From positions 1 through 64,000 of the forward strand of contig CAWGHW010000005.1 in NCBI GenBank assembly GCA_963822485.1: a DNA stretch of 64,000 nt, in the 5' to 3' direction. Every line of letters starts with the position of its first letter. Within the stretch, counting starts at the first letter, position 1. Made by a program: the position numbers and the translations under genes. Origin of the DNA: DASUBV01 sp963822485. GTDB lineage: Bacteria; Actinomycetota; Actinomycetes; Streptosporangiales; Streptosporangiaceae. Positions 8,028-17,119 of the stretch are shown here, in pieces. The notes under the pieces are model-generated. The model did no database searches. It saw only the letters and a list, made by a program, of their open reading frames with translations, and had not been told where the DNA came from.

Positions 8028-9137
8028 ATGTCCGACTTCACGCCGGGCCTAGAGGGCGTTGTGGCATTCGAGACGGAGATCGCCGAGCCGGACAAGGAGG
8101 GCGGGGCACTTCGATACCGGGGCGTTGATATCGAGGAACTCGTCGGCCACGTCTCTTACGGGCACGTCTGGGGCCTGCTGGTCGACAACAAGTTCGCCCC
8201 CGGCCTGCCGCCGGCCGAGCCGTACCCGATCCCGGTGCACTCCGGCGACATCCGGGTCGACGTGCAGAGCGCCCTGGCCATGCTGGCCCCGGCCTACGGC
8301 ATGCAGCAGCTGCTGGACATCACCGACGAGCAGGCCAGGGATGACCTGGCCCGGGCCTCGGTAACGGCGCTGTCGTTCGTGGCCCAGTCGGCGCGCGGCC
8401 TGGGCCTGCCGATGGTGCCGCAGAGGCGCGTCGACGAGGCCAATACCATTACCGAGCGGTTCATGATCCGCTGGCGCGGCGAGCCCGACCCCAAGCACGT
8501 CAGGGCCATCGACGCCTACTGGACCTCGGCCGCCGAGCACGGCATGAACGCCTCCACGTTCACCGCCAGGGTCATCGCCTCCACCGGCGCCGACGTGGCC
8601 GCGGCCCTGTCCGGCGCGGTGGGCGCGATGTCCGGGCCGCTGCACGGCGGGGCGCCCGCCCGGGTGCTGCACATGATCGAGGAGGTCGAGAAGACCGGCG
8701 ACGCGGCCGCCTACGTCAAGCAGACGCTGGACAGCGGCGAGCGGCTGATGGGCTTCGGGCACCGCGTCTACCGGGCCGAGGACCCGCGGGCCCGAGTACT
8801 CCGGCGCACCGCCCAGGAGCTGAACGCGCCGCGCTACGAGGTCGCCGCGGCGCTGGAGAAGGCGGCGCTGGACGAGCTGCACGCCCGGCGCCCCGACCGC
8901 GTCCTGGCCACCAACGTGGAGTTCTGGGCCGCGATCATGCTCGACTTCGCCGAGGTGCCCTCGCACATGTTCACCTCCATGTTCACCTGCGCGCGGACCG
9001 CGGGCTGGGCCGCGCACATCCTGGAGCAGAAGCGCACCGGCCGCCTGGTCCGGCCCAGCGCCCGCTACGTCGGCCCGGCCGCCCGCCCGGTCCGCGACGT
9101 GCCCGGCGCCGCCGAGGTCCTGGACCACGATGTCTGA
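8028..9137 (+). CDS. citA: citrate synthase (CitA type)
   Basis: This 369-aa enzyme condenses oxaloacetate and acetyl-CoA to citrate. Catalytic histidines are in SGPLHGGAPARV and MGFGHRVYRAEDPR, and the aspartate region is in NVEFWAAIMLDFAEVP. The short form without the long N-terminal regulatory domain corresponds to the second citrate synthase of actinobacteria. The ATG has GGAGGAAGCACGC before it. The stop overlaps the serC start by eight bases, so both are probably translated together. Confidence 0.95.
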   Translation: MSDFTPGLEGVVAFETEIAEPDKEGGALRYRGVDIEELVGHVSYGHVWGLLVDNKFAPGLPPAEPYPIPVHSGDIRVDVQSALAMLAPAYGMQQLLDITDEQARDDLARASVTALSFVAQSARGLGLPMVPQRRVDEANTITERFMIRWRGEPDPKHVRAIDAYWTSAAEHGMNASTFTARVIASTGADVAAALSGAVGAMSGPLHGGAPARVLHMIEEVEKTGDAAAYVKQTLDSGERLMGFGHRVYRAEDPRARVLRRTAQELNAPRYEVAAALEKAALDELHARRPDRVLATNVEFWAAIMLDFAEVPSHMFTSMFTCARTAGWAAHILEQKRTGRLVRPSARYVGPAARPVRDVPGAAEVLDHDV

Positions 9138-10335
9138 TCAGCGCGTATCCGGCTCGCCGGGCCCGGCCGCGGCCGGGCCCGGCGGGCCGGCCGCTGGGGG
9201 GCCGGGGCCCGACGGCAGCGCCAAGATCGAGATCCCGGCCGGGCTGCGGCCCGCCGACGGCCGGTTCGGCTGCGGCCCGTCCAAGGTCCGGCCCGAGCAG
9301 GTGGCCGCGCTGGCCGGGCCGGGCCAGGCGCTGCTCGGCACGTCGCACCGGCAGGCCCCGGTCCGCGGCCTGGTCCAGCGGATCCGCGAGGGCCTGGCGG
9401 AGCTGTTCGGCCTGCCGGACGGCTACCTGGTGACCCTGGGCAACGGCGGAACCACCGCGTTCTGGGAAATTGCCGCATTCGGGCTGATCCGGCAGCGCGC
9501 CCAGCACCTGTCGTTCGGCGAGTTCTCGGCCAAGTTCGCGGCCGTGACCACGGCCGCACCGTGGCTGGACGAGCCCACGGTGATCCACGCCGCGCCGGGC
9601 TCGCATCCCGAGCCGAGCGCCGAGACCGGCGCCGACTCCTACGCGCTGACCCACAACGAGACCTCGACCGGCGTGGCCATGCCCATCCGCCGGGTGCCCG
9701 GCGCGGACGCGGACGCGCTGATGCTGGTCGACGCGACCAGCGGGGCCGGCGGCCTGCCGGTGTCGGCCGGCGAGTTCGACGTGTACTACTTCGCGCCGCA
9801 GAAGTCCTTCGGGTCCGACGGCGGCCTGTGGATCGCGCTGCTGTCCCCGGCCGCGCTGGAGCGCGGCGCCGAGATCGCGGGCAGCGACCGTTACATCCCG
9901 GAGTTCCTGTCGCTGTCGGCGGCGGTGGCCAACTCCAAGCAGCAGCAGACCTACAACACCCCGGCGCTGGCCACGCTGATCATGCTGGCCGAGCAGGTGG
10001 ACTGGATGCTGGCCCAGGGCGGCCTGGCCTGGACCACGGCGCGCACCGCGCAGTCCTCGGGCCACCTGTACGGCTGGGCGCAGCGCTCGGACTACGCCAC
10101 GCCGTTCGTGGCCGACCCGGAGCAGCGCTCCCAGGTGGTCGGCACCATCGACCTGGCCGGCGACATCGACGCCAGCGCCGTGTCGGCCATCCTGCGGGCC
10201 AACGGGATCGTGGACACCGAGTCCTACCGCAAGCTGGGCCGCAACCAGCTGCGGATCGGCATGTTCCCGGCCGTGGACCCGGCCGACGTCCAGGCCCTGA
10301 CGGCGTGCATCGATTATGTGGTGGAACGCCTGTAG
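9130..10335 (+). CDS. serC: phosphoserine aminotransferase
   Basis: This 401-aa PLP enzyme converts 3-phosphohydroxypyruvate and glutamate to phosphoserine in serine synthesis. It is the actinobacterial type: RFGCGPSKVRPEQV at the start of the fold, LGTSHRQAPV, and the PLP lysine in YYFAPQKSFGSDGG. A Gly/Pro/Ala-rich extension of about 30 residues precedes the fold. It overlaps citA by eight bases. The nearby pdxH supplies PLP, but whether this grouping is regulatory is inference. Confidence 0.95.
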   Translation: MSDQRVSGSPGPAAAGPGGPAAGGPGPDGSAKIEIPAGLRPADGRFGCGPSKVRPEQVAALAGPGQALLGTSHRQAPVRGLVQRIREGLAELFGLPDGYLVTLGNGGTTAFWEIAAFGLIRQRAQHLSFGEFSAKFAAVTTAAPWLDEPTVIHAAPGSHPEPSAETGADSYALTHNETSTGVAMPIRRVPGADADALMLVDATSGAGGLPVSAGEFDVYYFAPQKSFGSDGGLWIALLSPAALERGAEIAGSDRYIPEFLSLSAAVANSKQQQTYNTPALATLIMLAEQVDWMLAQGGLAWTTARTAQSSGHLYGWAQRSDYATPFVADPEQRSQVVGTIDLAGDIDASAVSAILRANGIVDTESYRKLGRNQLRIGMFPAVDPADVQALTACIDYVVERL

Positions 10336-10356
10336 CTGGTTCGGCATGCTGGCTCC

Positions 10357-10866
10357 ATGACTATCGAGCGAGCTGAGCCACCGCTGACCGCCGACGAGCG
10401 CCACATGCTGGACGGATGGCTGGAGTACCACCGGGCCACCCTGGCCTGGAAGTGCGAGGGGCTGTCGGCGGACCAGCTCCGGGAGCGGGCCGTGCCGCCG
10501 TCGTCGCTGTCCCTGCTCGGCCTGGTCCGGCACATGGCGGAGGTGGAGCGAGCCTGGTTCCGGCGCCGGGCCGGGCGGGAGGATGTGCCGATGCTGTACT
10601 GCACCGACTCCAGCCCGGACGCGGACTTCGACGAGGTGGCCGACGCCGACGCGGCCGAGGCGCTCGAGACCTGGCGGCGGGAGTGCGACCGGGCCAGGGC
10701 CATCGTGGCCGCGGTACCGAGCCTGGACGACACGTTCGAGAACGACAGGGACGGGCAGACGTACTCGCTGCGCTGGATCGTGTCGCACATGGTCGAGGAG
10801 TACGCCCGCCACAACGGGCACGCCGACCTGCTGCGCGAGCGGATCGACGGGGCCACGGGCGACTAG
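10357..10866 (+). CDS. DinB-like protein (DUF664)
   Basis: This 169-aa four-helix-bundle protein is of the DinB/YfiT superfamily, whose members bind a metal ion and often a thiol cofactor. Candidate ligands are the His in LVRHMAEVERAW, and the histidines in VSHMVEEYARHNGHADL near the C terminus. The sequence WLEYHRATLAWKCEGLS near residue 25 is typical of DUF664. It follows serC by 21 bp. The substrate is unknown. Confidence 0.85.
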   Translation: MTIERAEPPLTADERHMLDGWLEYHRATLAWKCEGLSADQLRERAVPPSSLSLLGLVRHMAEVERAWFRRRAGREDVPMLYCTDSSPDADFDEVADADAAEALETWRRECDRARAIVAAVPSLDDTFENDRDGQTYSLRWIVSHMVEEYARHNGHADLLRERIDGATGD

Positions 10867-10904
10867 GGCCCGGGCGACCAGGGCTCGGGGAGACTAGGGC
10901 CCGG

Positions 10905-11474
10905 TCAGGCCAGGGGCCAGGCGGCCAGGCTGGCGTAGACGGGAGTCCGGCCGGCGCCCGGCCCTGGGAGGCGGCTGTGGATGAGCTGGATCTGCCCGGC
11001 GGTCCAGGGCGGGCCGGCCAGCTCGGCCAGCTCGGCGGTGAGCGGACGGACGTCGGCCGGCTCACGGCGGCGGGCCAGCGTGATGTGGGCCCGGAACCGC
11101 CGGCCCTCGTCGGGGGATGGCGCGCCGGCCCGGCGGGCACCGGCCGCGACCGACGCGGCCAGGGCGGCCAGCGCGGGCCGGTCCGCGGCCAGGCCCGCCC
11201 AGACCACGCGGGCCCTGGGCGGGCTGGGGAAGGCGCCGCCGCCGCGGACCGCGAGCGGCTGGGCCCGGTGCCGCCGGGCGGCCCGCTCCAGGCGGGTGCT
11301 CAGCTCGGGCACGACCTCCTCGCGCACCTCGCCGAGGAAGGCCAGCGTGATGTGCCACGCCTCCGGGCCGGTCCAGCGCAGCTCCGGCCAGGCCGGGCGG
11401 AGCGGCGCCGTGCTGGTGTCCAGCTCGGCCGTCACCGCGGGCGGAGGGACGATGGCCACGAAGAGCCGCACCAT
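10905..11474 (-). CDS. thpR: RNA 2',3'-cyclic phosphodiesterase (2H family)
   Basis: This 189-aa protein is of the LigT/ThpR family, which hydrolyses 2',3'-cyclic phosphate ends of RNA. Both catalytic HxTx motifs are present: HITL at about residue 41 and HITL at about residue 129. The opening MVRLFVAIVPP is typical. It is convergent with the DinB gene; the 38-bp gap has two copies of the word CTAGGGCCCGG but no clear terminator. Confidence 0.92.
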   Translation of the reverse strand: MVRLFVAIVPPPAVTAELDTSTAPLRPAWPELRWTGPEAWHITLAFLGEVREEVVPELSTRLERAARRHRAQPLAVRGGGAFPSPPRARVVWAGLAADRPALAALAASVAAGARRAGAPSPDEGRRFRAHITLARRREPADVRPLTAELAELAGPPWTAGQIQLIHSRLPGPGAGRTPVYASLAAWPLA

Positions 11475-11519
11475 CCATTTTTAGCCTATGGCCAGCCGGA
11501 CCAGAGCCAGTGGCGGGCG

Positions 11520-12917
11520 TCAGGCGACGAGGCGGGCCAGCCGGGCAGGCTTGAGGTAGGACCAGGCCGGGACGCCCCGGCGGCGGGCCAGCACCAGCCC
11601 GACCACGGCCGTGGCGATCACCGAGATGACGCCGCCGCAGATCACGCTCACCCGGGGCCCGAAGTCGGCCGCGATCCAGCCCGCCAGCGGCGAGCCGAGC
11701 GGCGTGCCGCCCAGGAACACCAGCATGTACAGGCCCATCACCCGGCCGCGCATCACCGCGGTGGTGCCCAGCTGCATGGTCGAGTTGGTCGCCGTGGTCA
11801 GCGTGAGCAGCGTGAGCCCGGTCGGGATCAGCATGATCAGGAAGGCCAGGAAGTCGGGCATCAGGCCAGTCAGGACCTCGAACACGCCGAACGCCATCGA
11901 GGTGACCAGCAGCAGCCCGAGCGTCGGCCGGCCGCGCTGGGCGGCGATCAGCGCGCCGCCCAGGGCCCCGAGCGCGAACACCGCCGAGGCGATCCCGAAC
12001 GCGCCCGCGCCGGTGTGGAACACCCCGCGCGACATCAGCGCGTTGGTCACCTGGAAGTTCATCCCGAAGGTCGAGACGAAGAAGATCAGGATCAGCGCCA
12101 TCCACAGCGTGGGCCGGGCCCGCACATAGGCCAGGGCCTCGCGCAGTTGCCCCTTGGCCCGCGGTGCCCGTGCGACCCGGAGCAGTTCGCCCGGCCGCAT
12201 CAGCTTGAGACTGATCAGCACCGCGCCGTAGGACGCCGCGTTGACCAGGAAGGCGGCCGGCGTGCCGACCGCGCTGATGACCAGGCCCGCGACCGCCGGC
12301 CCGGCGATCCGGGCCAGGTTGAACACCGCGCTGTTGAGGGCGATGGCGTTGGCCATGCCGTCCTTGCCGACCATCTCGACCGCGAACGCCTGCCGGGTCG
12401 GGTTGTCCACCACCGTGACCATGCCCAGCGCGAAGGCCAGCAGGTAGACCTCCCAGATCCGGACCACGCCGGTCAGCGCCAGCAGGCCCAGCAGCAGCGC
12501 CAGGCCGCCCATCAGCGCCTGGGTCACCATCAGGATGCGGCGCTTGGAGTACCGGTCGGCCACCACGCCGCCCCACATGCTGGCCAGCATGGGCGCGAAC
12601 TGGAGGCCGGTCGTGATGCCGAGCGCGGTGCCGCTGTTGTGGGTCAGGTTGAGGACCAGCCAGTCCTGCGCGACCCGCTGCATCCAGCTGCCGGTGTTGG
12701 AGACCACCTGACCGGTGGCGAACAGCCGGTAGTTGCGGGTGCGCAGCGAGCCGAATATCCGGTCGCCCAGCCCGGCCTTCTCCGGTCCGCCCTCAGGCGT
12801 CCGCGCCGGGGCGGGCGCCTCGGTCAGGACTGGCTGAGCCGCTGCAAGATCGGGGCCGCCGCGCGCAGCGCCGCTCGTTCCTCCGGGCTGAGCTCCCTCA
12901 GCCGCTGAGCCAGCCAC
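11520..12917 (-). CDS. MFS transporter, MarR-linked
   Basis: This major facilitator family protein has about 12 membrane segments. The recognisable part begins with LRTRNYRLFATGQVVSNTGS and has the loop motif GGVVADRYSKRRIL between helices 2 and 3. The frame stays open far upstream because of base composition, so the start is uncertain. I chose the GTG at 12917 (465 aa), which overlaps the MarR gene by 94 bp; a CTG overlapping the MarR stop (CTGA) is an alternative. With a MarR regulator directly upstream it is probably a drug or toxin exporter induced by its substrate. Confidence 0.85.
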   Translation of the reverse strand: MAGSAAEGAQPGGTSGAARGGPDLAAAQPVLTEAPAPARTPEGGPEKAGLGDRIFGSLRTRNYRLFATGQVVSNTGSWMQRVAQDWLVLNLTHNSGTALGITTGLQFAPMLASMWGGVVADRYSKRRILMVTQALMGGLALLLGLLALTGVVRIWEVYLLAFALGMVTVVDNPTRQAFAVEMVGKDGMANAIALNSAVFNLARIAGPAVAGLVISAVGTPAAFLVNAASYGAVLISLKLMRPGELLRVARAPRAKGQLREALAYVRARPTLWMALILIFFVSTFGMNFQVTNALMSRGVFHTGAGAFGIASAVFALGALGGALIAAQRGRPTLGLLLVTSMAFGVFEVLTGLMPDFLAFLIMLIPTGLTLLTLTTATNSTMQLGTTAVMRGRVMGLYMLVFLGGTPLGSPLAGWIAADFGPRVSVICGGVISVIATAVVGLVLARRRGVPAWSYLKPARLARLVA

Positions 12918-13279
12918 GCTTCCCGCAGCCGGCGCGACTGCTGTACCAGCTCGCGCCCCTGCTGCGTAACGGTCAGCTTGACCTGCCGGCCGTCGGTCGG
13001 ATGGGGGGCCCGCGTCACCAGCCCCCGCTCCTGCAAGGCCGCGATGACCCTGGTCATGGACGGCGGCTGCACCTTCTCGTGCTCGGCCAGTTCGCCCGGC
13101 GTCATGGCCGTGTGCCGCTCCAGCGCCGCCAGGGCGGCCAGCTGGGTGTCGGACAGGTCGGTCGCTACGCCCCTGGCGACCCGCTCCGCCCGGAGCCGGC
13201 GCGCGAGGCGGCTGACCGAGATCCGTAGCTCTGTTGCCAGGCCCGCGTCGGTCCTGGTCTGCGATGCTGCTGCTGCCAT
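12824..13279 (-). CDS. MarR-family transcriptional regulator
   Basis: This 151-aa winged-helix repressor shows a typical MarR core: LSDTQLAALAALERH, MTPGELAEHEKVQPPSMTRV and the wing VTRAPHPTDGRQVKLTVT. It precedes and overlaps the MFS gene, so it probably represses both. The perfect palindrome TTAGCTAA at 13303-13310 lies 24 bp upstream of the ATG and overlaps a -10-like element, a good candidate operator. Confidence 0.92.
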   Translation of the reverse strand: MAAAASQTRTDAGLATELRISVSRLARRLRAERVARGVATDLSDTQLAALAALERHTAMTPGELAEHEKVQPPSMTRVIAALQERGLVTRAPHPTDGRQVKLTVTQQGRELVQQSRRLREAWLAQRLRELSPEERAALRAAAPILQRLSQS

Positions 13280-13302
13280 TTTCGTTAACCTGAGTCATTA
13301 CT

Positions 13303-13310
13303 TTAGCTAA
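13303..13310. promoter_or_regulatory. TTAGCTAA palindrome, candidate MarR operator
   Basis: The 8-bp palindrome sits within ACTTTAGCTAAGT, in the only AT-rich stretch upstream of marR. Read on the minus strand it overlaps a TAAAGT -10-like box, a placement that would block transcription. MarR-family sites are often of this form. Confidence 0.5.
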
Positions 13311-13424
13311 GTATAGGGCAAGACCAGGTATTCCCAAGCCAGTGGTCCGTCGCGCCGGGTGACGCGGCCGCGCTGACAGCGCGGCCCCTGCAGCAATTGT
13401 GCCCGCCCCAGCCACCGTCCCGGA

Positions 13425-13476
13425 CCACGACACCGGACCATGACACCGGACCATGACACCGGACCATGACACCGGA
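13425..13476. repeat. four tandem 13-bp repeats
   Basis: The unit CCATGACACCGGA is repeated four times head to tail without spacers; the first copy has C for T at position 4. It is non-coding and lies 113 bp beyond the MarR operator region. It is too short and too regular for a CRISPR array. Confidence 0.9.
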
Positions 13477-13522
13477 CCGAGCGGCCGGTGGGCCGGGGTG
13501 GGCACCGGGTGCCCGCGGCATC

Positions 13523-13564
13523 GGATGGCCGGCCGGCCGTTCCCCCTTGGCCGGCCGGCCATCC
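13523..13564. repeat. 16-bp perfect inverted repeat
   Basis: GGATGGCCGGCCGGCC at 13523-13538 is followed by a 10-nt loop and its exact complement at 13549-13564. The stem is stable and each arm contains nested GGCCGGCC palindromes. No T-tract follows on either strand and no gene ends nearby, so a terminator role is not obvious. Confidence 0.85.
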
Positions 13565-14041
13565 GGCCGACCGCGCCAGCCGAAGCTGACGAGCCCGCCG
13601 AGGTGGTCCGCCGTCTTCGCCCCCCTTAGGTACGACGACGGCGGCCACCGGCTACGGCCCGTGGACTGCGCCCCCGCTTGGCGGTCCCAGGGCTTAGGCT
13701 CAAGCTGCTCTCCGCGGCACCGGGCCGGCTGGCGGAGTATTGCTCGAACCTGACTGTTATGAGCATGACTGCGGGGTATTGCGTGAGAGTTAAGCGGCGG
13801 CGGCCCCGCGGACCGCAGGACAGTGTTCGTTATGCGCACTAACACGCGAAGCGCACCCGAGGTCACCGTGCGCTATGTTTCGGTCGCTTGAATGGGACAC
13901 ATTGGCGTAGTTGGCTTCAGCCATGATTGAGTGTCGATTAAGCGGTAGCGTTCCTCGGCTGGCATTAGCGCGGAAACGGAAGAGGTCAGACATCTCGGCC
14001 CGCCCTCGGGCGGCGCTGGCGGACTCGGACTGGGCGGCACG

Positions 14042-16972
14042 GTGCGGTTTCGGATTCTGGGCCCGCTCGAGATCTGGACAGCCCAGGGCTGGAGCGGGAT
14101 CGGCGCGGCGAAATGGCGTGCCCTGCTGGCTGCGTTGCTGCTCAACGCGGGTCAGGTGGTCTCCACCGACCGCCTGATCGCCGACCTGTGGGCGGACAGC
14201 CCGCCGGACCGCGCAGCCAACCTGATCAGCGTCTACGTGCTGCGGCTGCGGCGGATGATGGATGACCCGCAGGGCCAGATCCTGACCACCCGGGCCCCTG
14301 GCTACCAGCTCCGGCTGGCCCCGGATGACCTGGACGCGCAGTCCTTCGACACGCTCGCCGGTCAGGGCCGGCAGGCCCTGGACCAGGGCGACGCGTCGCG
14401 CGCCGTCGCGCTGCTGTCCGACGCGCTCGGGCTGTGGCGGGGCCGGGCCCTGGACGGGGTGCCGCCGTCCGACCTGGTGCTGGCCGAGACGAGCCGCCTG
14501 GAGGAATCGCGGCTGGACGTCCTGGAGCTGCGGATCATGGCCGACCTTCGCTGCGGCCGCGCCGGGCAGCTGGTGTCGGAGCTGCGCCGGCTGATCTCGG
14601 AGCACCCGATCCGCGAGGGCCTGTGGGTCCTGCTCCTGGAGGCCCTGGACCTGGCGGGGCGGCGCGCGGAGGCCATCGCGGCGTTCAGCGAGGCCCGGTC
14701 GGCGATCAGCGAGGAGCTCGGCGTGGATCCCGGGCCCGAGCTGCGCGGCATCTACCAGCGCCTGCTGGCCGCGGACCGGCCCGAGCCGGAGGCCGCCGAC
14801 GGTTCTTCTGGAGAGGCCGAGCCGCACGGGGCGCATGCGGCCGCTGAGGCGGCCGACGGGGCCCAGCGTGATCCGGATGCCGGAAGTGCCGAAGCAGCAG
14901 AGGCCTCAGCGAGTGCGGCCGGGGCAGGCGAGCCGAGCGGGCCCGGCCAGCTGCCAGCCGACGTAGCCGACTTCACCGGGCGGCAGGAGCACCTGCGCAG
15001 GCTGCGCCAGATGCTGACCCCGGCCCGCTCCGCCGCCAACCCGGCCGCGGTCAACATCGCCGGGGTGGTCGGCACGCCAGGGCTGGGCAAGACCGTGCTG
15101 GCCATCCACGCGGCGCATGCGCTGCGCCGGAACTTCCCGGACGGCCAGTTGTTCGTGAGCCTGCTGGGGGCCAGCCAGCAGCCGGCCAAGCCCGATGAGG
15201 TGCTGGCCCGGCTGCTGCGTGATCTGGGCGTGGAGCCGGACCGGATCCCGGCCACCCTGGAGGAGCGGGCGGCGCTGTACCGGACCCGGCTGACCGACCG
15301 GCGCGTGCTGATCGTGCTGGATGACGCGCGGGACTCCGCTCAGGTGCGGCCGCTGCTGCCGGGCAGCGCGTCCTGCGCGGTGATCGTGACATCACGGCAC
15401 TGGCTGTCGGACCTGGCCGGCAGCCGGCTGGTCGACCTGGACGTCCTCGACGACGACGAGGCCGAGGAGATGCTGACCCGGATCATCGGCGAGGACCGGG
15501 TGGCGGCCGAACCGGGGCCGGTGCGGGACGTGCTGCAGGCGTGCGCGGGCCTGCCGCTGGCGATCCGGATCGCCGGGGCGCGGCTGGCCGCCCGGCGGGG
15601 CTGGACGGTGAGCACGATGGCCCGGCGGCTGGCCGATGAGCAGCACCGGCTGGACGAGCTGACCACCGGGGACCTGGCCGTGCGGGCCTGCTTCGAGGTC
15701 AGCTTCACCTCACTGCCGCAGTCCGCGGCGCCGGGAGGGTTGGACCCGGCGCGGGCGTTCCGGCTGCTGGGGCTGTGGCAGGGGCCCTACATCAGCCTCC
15801 AGGCGGCCGCGGCGCTGCTGGACGAGGACCAGGACCGGGTCGCGGACGCGCTGGAGATCCTGGTCGACGCGCACCTGCTGGAGTCCACGTCCTCGGACTG
15901 GTACCGGTTCCACGACCTGCTGCGCACCTACGCGGCGGAGCGGGCCAACGCCGAGGAGCCGGCGCAGGCCACCCGGGCGGCGATCAGCCGGCTGCTGCAC
16001 TGGTACCTGCGCTCGGCCGACGCGGCCGCGTACCTGATCAACCCGCTGCGCGACCGGGTGCCGCTGGACCGCGAGCGCAGCAGTGCGCCGGTGCTCACCT
16101 TCGCCAGCACCGACGAGACGCTGACCTGGAGCCGGCTCGAGCGCGACAACCTGGTCGCAGCCACCCGGCAGGCGGCGGCCGAGGAACTGCACGAGGTGGC
16201 CTGGAAGCTGCCGGTGGCCATCATGCTGTGCTTCGACCTGCACGGGTACCGGGCCGAGTGGCTGGCCACCCACGAGGTGGCCCTGGCCAGCGCGCGGGCC
16301 ATCGGCGACCGGGCGGGCGAGGCCTGGGTGCTCAACGACATGGGCGTCGTGCTCAGCCAGCAGCAGGTACCTGACGCCGACCGCTACTTCGTGCAGGCGC
16401 TGGAGATCCGCCGGGAGCTGAACGACCTGCGCGGCCAGGCCCAGACCACGAACAACCTGGCGTTCAGCTACCAGTTCCGCGGCCAGTACGAGAAGGCGGT
16501 CGAGCTGCTTCAGGACGCGCTGGTGCTCCAGCGCGCGGTCGGCCACCGGTACGGCGAGGCCACGGCGCTGTGCAACATGGGCGAGGCCTACGTGGAGCTC
16601 GGCCGCTACGCCGAGGCGATCTCCTGCGAGCAGGACGCGCTGAAGATCGTGCAGGAGCTCGGACTGCACCGGCTGGAGGGCTGGGTGCTCCAGCACCTGG
16701 GCCGGGCCTACCGCGACAGCGGCCGGCTGGAGGACGGCGCGGCCCTGATCGAGCAGGCCCTGGCCAGCCACCGCGCCCAGGGCAACAAGCTGGGCGAGGC
16801 CCAGGACCTGGAGCACCTGGGCCACGCCATGGCCCAGTCGGACCGGCCCGCCGAGGCCCGCGGCCTGCTGACCCGGGCGGCCGAATTGTTCGAGGAAATC
16901 GGGGAGGACACCCAGGCGGCCCGGATCCGGAACGAGCTGACCGGGCCGGGCGCCTTAACCGCCTCCGCCTGA
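14042..16972 (+). CDS. SARP-family regulator with NB-ARC and TPR domains (AfsR-like)
   Basis: This 976-aa protein has an OmpR-type DNA-binding domain (about 1-92, MRFRILGPLEIW and ISVYVLRLRRMM), a bacterial transcriptional activation domain (about 98-240), an acidic/Ala-rich linker (about 245-300), an NB-ARC-type ATPase (P-loop VVGTPGLGKT at about 341; LIVLDDARDSAQV) and C-terminal TPR repeats (about 750-960). This is the AfsR arrangement, known to activate secondary metabolism or the small gene afsS. The GTG start has no clear Shine-Dalgarno. A small peptide gene follows 147 bp downstream on the same strand. Confidence 0.93.
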   Translation: MRFRILGPLEIWTAQGWSGIGAAKWRALLAALLLNAGQVVSTDRLIADLWADSPPDRAANLISVYVLRLRRMMDDPQGQILTTRAPGYQLRLAPDDLDAQSFDTLAGQGRQALDQGDASRAVALLSDALGLWRGRALDGVPPSDLVLAETSRLEESRLDVLELRIMADLRCGRAGQLVSELRRLISEHPIREGLWVLLLEALDLAGRRAEAIAAFSEARSAISEELGVDPGPELRGIYQRLLAADRPEPEAADGSSGEAEPHGAHAAAEAADGAQRDPDAGSAEAAEASASAAGAGEPSGPGQLPADVADFTGRQEHLRRLRQMLTPARSAANPAAVNIAGVVGTPGLGKTVLAIHAAHALRRNFPDGQLFVSLLGASQQPAKPDEVLARLLRDLGVEPDRIPATLEERAALYRTRLTDRRVLIVLDDARDSAQVRPLLPGSASCAVIVTSRHWLSDLAGSRLVDLDVLDDDEAEEMLTRIIGEDRVAAEPGPVRDVLQACAGLPLAIRIAGARLAARRGWTVSTMARRLADEQHRLDELTTGDLAVRACFEVSFTSLPQSAAPGGLDPARAFRLLGLWQGPYISLQAAAALLDEDQDRVADALEILVDAHLLESTSSDWYRFHDLLRTYAAERANAEEPAQATRAAISRLLHWYLRSADAAAYLINPLRDRVPLDRERSSAPVLTFASTDETLTWSRLERDNLVAATRQAAAEELHEVAWKLPVAIMLCFDLHGYRAEWLATHEVALASARAIGDRAGEAWVLNDMGVVLSQQQVPDADRYFVQALEIRRELNDLRGQAQTTNNLAFSYQFRGQYEKAVELLQDALVLQRAVGHRYGEATALCNMGEAYVELGRYAEAISCEQDALKIVQELGLHRLEGWVLQHLGRAYRDSGRLEDGAALIEQALASHRAQGNKLGEAQDLEHLGHAMAQSDRPAEARGLLTRAAELFEEIGEDTQAARIRNELTGPGALTASA

Positions 16973-17041
16973 TCCGCCGCGCTAGTTCGCAATCTTGATC
17001 ACTTTACGGAATTCGGTTCTTCCGCCTATTAGGCCGGATGG

Positions 17042-17066
17042 CTGGCGCTATCATGCCAATCGCCAG
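17042..17066. promoter_or_regulatory. inverted repeat upstream of the PWHD peptide gene
   Basis: CTGGCG at 17042-17047 and CGCCAG at 17061-17066 form a dyad with a 13-bp spacer, about 55 bp before the peptide start. Just downstream CGACCCAAA is repeated directly at 17079-17087 and 17092-17100. Either could be a regulator site; no function is proven. Confidence 0.35.
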
Positions 17067-17119
17067 TATCCGTTCGGACGACCCAAAAGGTCGACCCAAA
17101 TTACGGAGGGGAACGAGAA

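Larger units (their letters stand above)
13313..14041. other. 729-bp repeat-rich intergenic region
   Basis: No convincing gene lies between marR and the SARP gene. The stretch holds four 13-bp tandem repeats (13425-13476) and a 16-bp perfect inverted repeat (13523-13564), both listed separately. Its right part (13730-13930) is less GC-rich and should hold the SARP promoter; GCGCAC (13834-13839) and GTGCGC (13868-13873) form a short dyad there. Open frames across the repeats translate to low-complexity CHGPVSWSG-like repeats and are not called. Confidence 0.6.

Noticed and set aside
8983..10821. 612-codon open frame opposite serC and the DinB gene
   Set aside because: It crosses several genes on the other strand and reads as Arg/Gly/Pro-rich sequence typical of an antisense shadow.
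13425..13476. CRISPR array
   Set aside because: Units are 13 bp without spacers and no cas gene is in the window.
12918..13562. N-terminal extension of the MFS frame to 680 residues
   Set aside because: The extra residues are low complexity, run through marR and its promoter and through the 13-bp repeats; the transporter fold begins only after marR.
13790..14836. 348-codon minus-strand frame across the start of the SARP gene
   Set aside because: It covers the conserved SARP DNA-binding domain in antisense and has Gln/Arg/Gly-rich composition.
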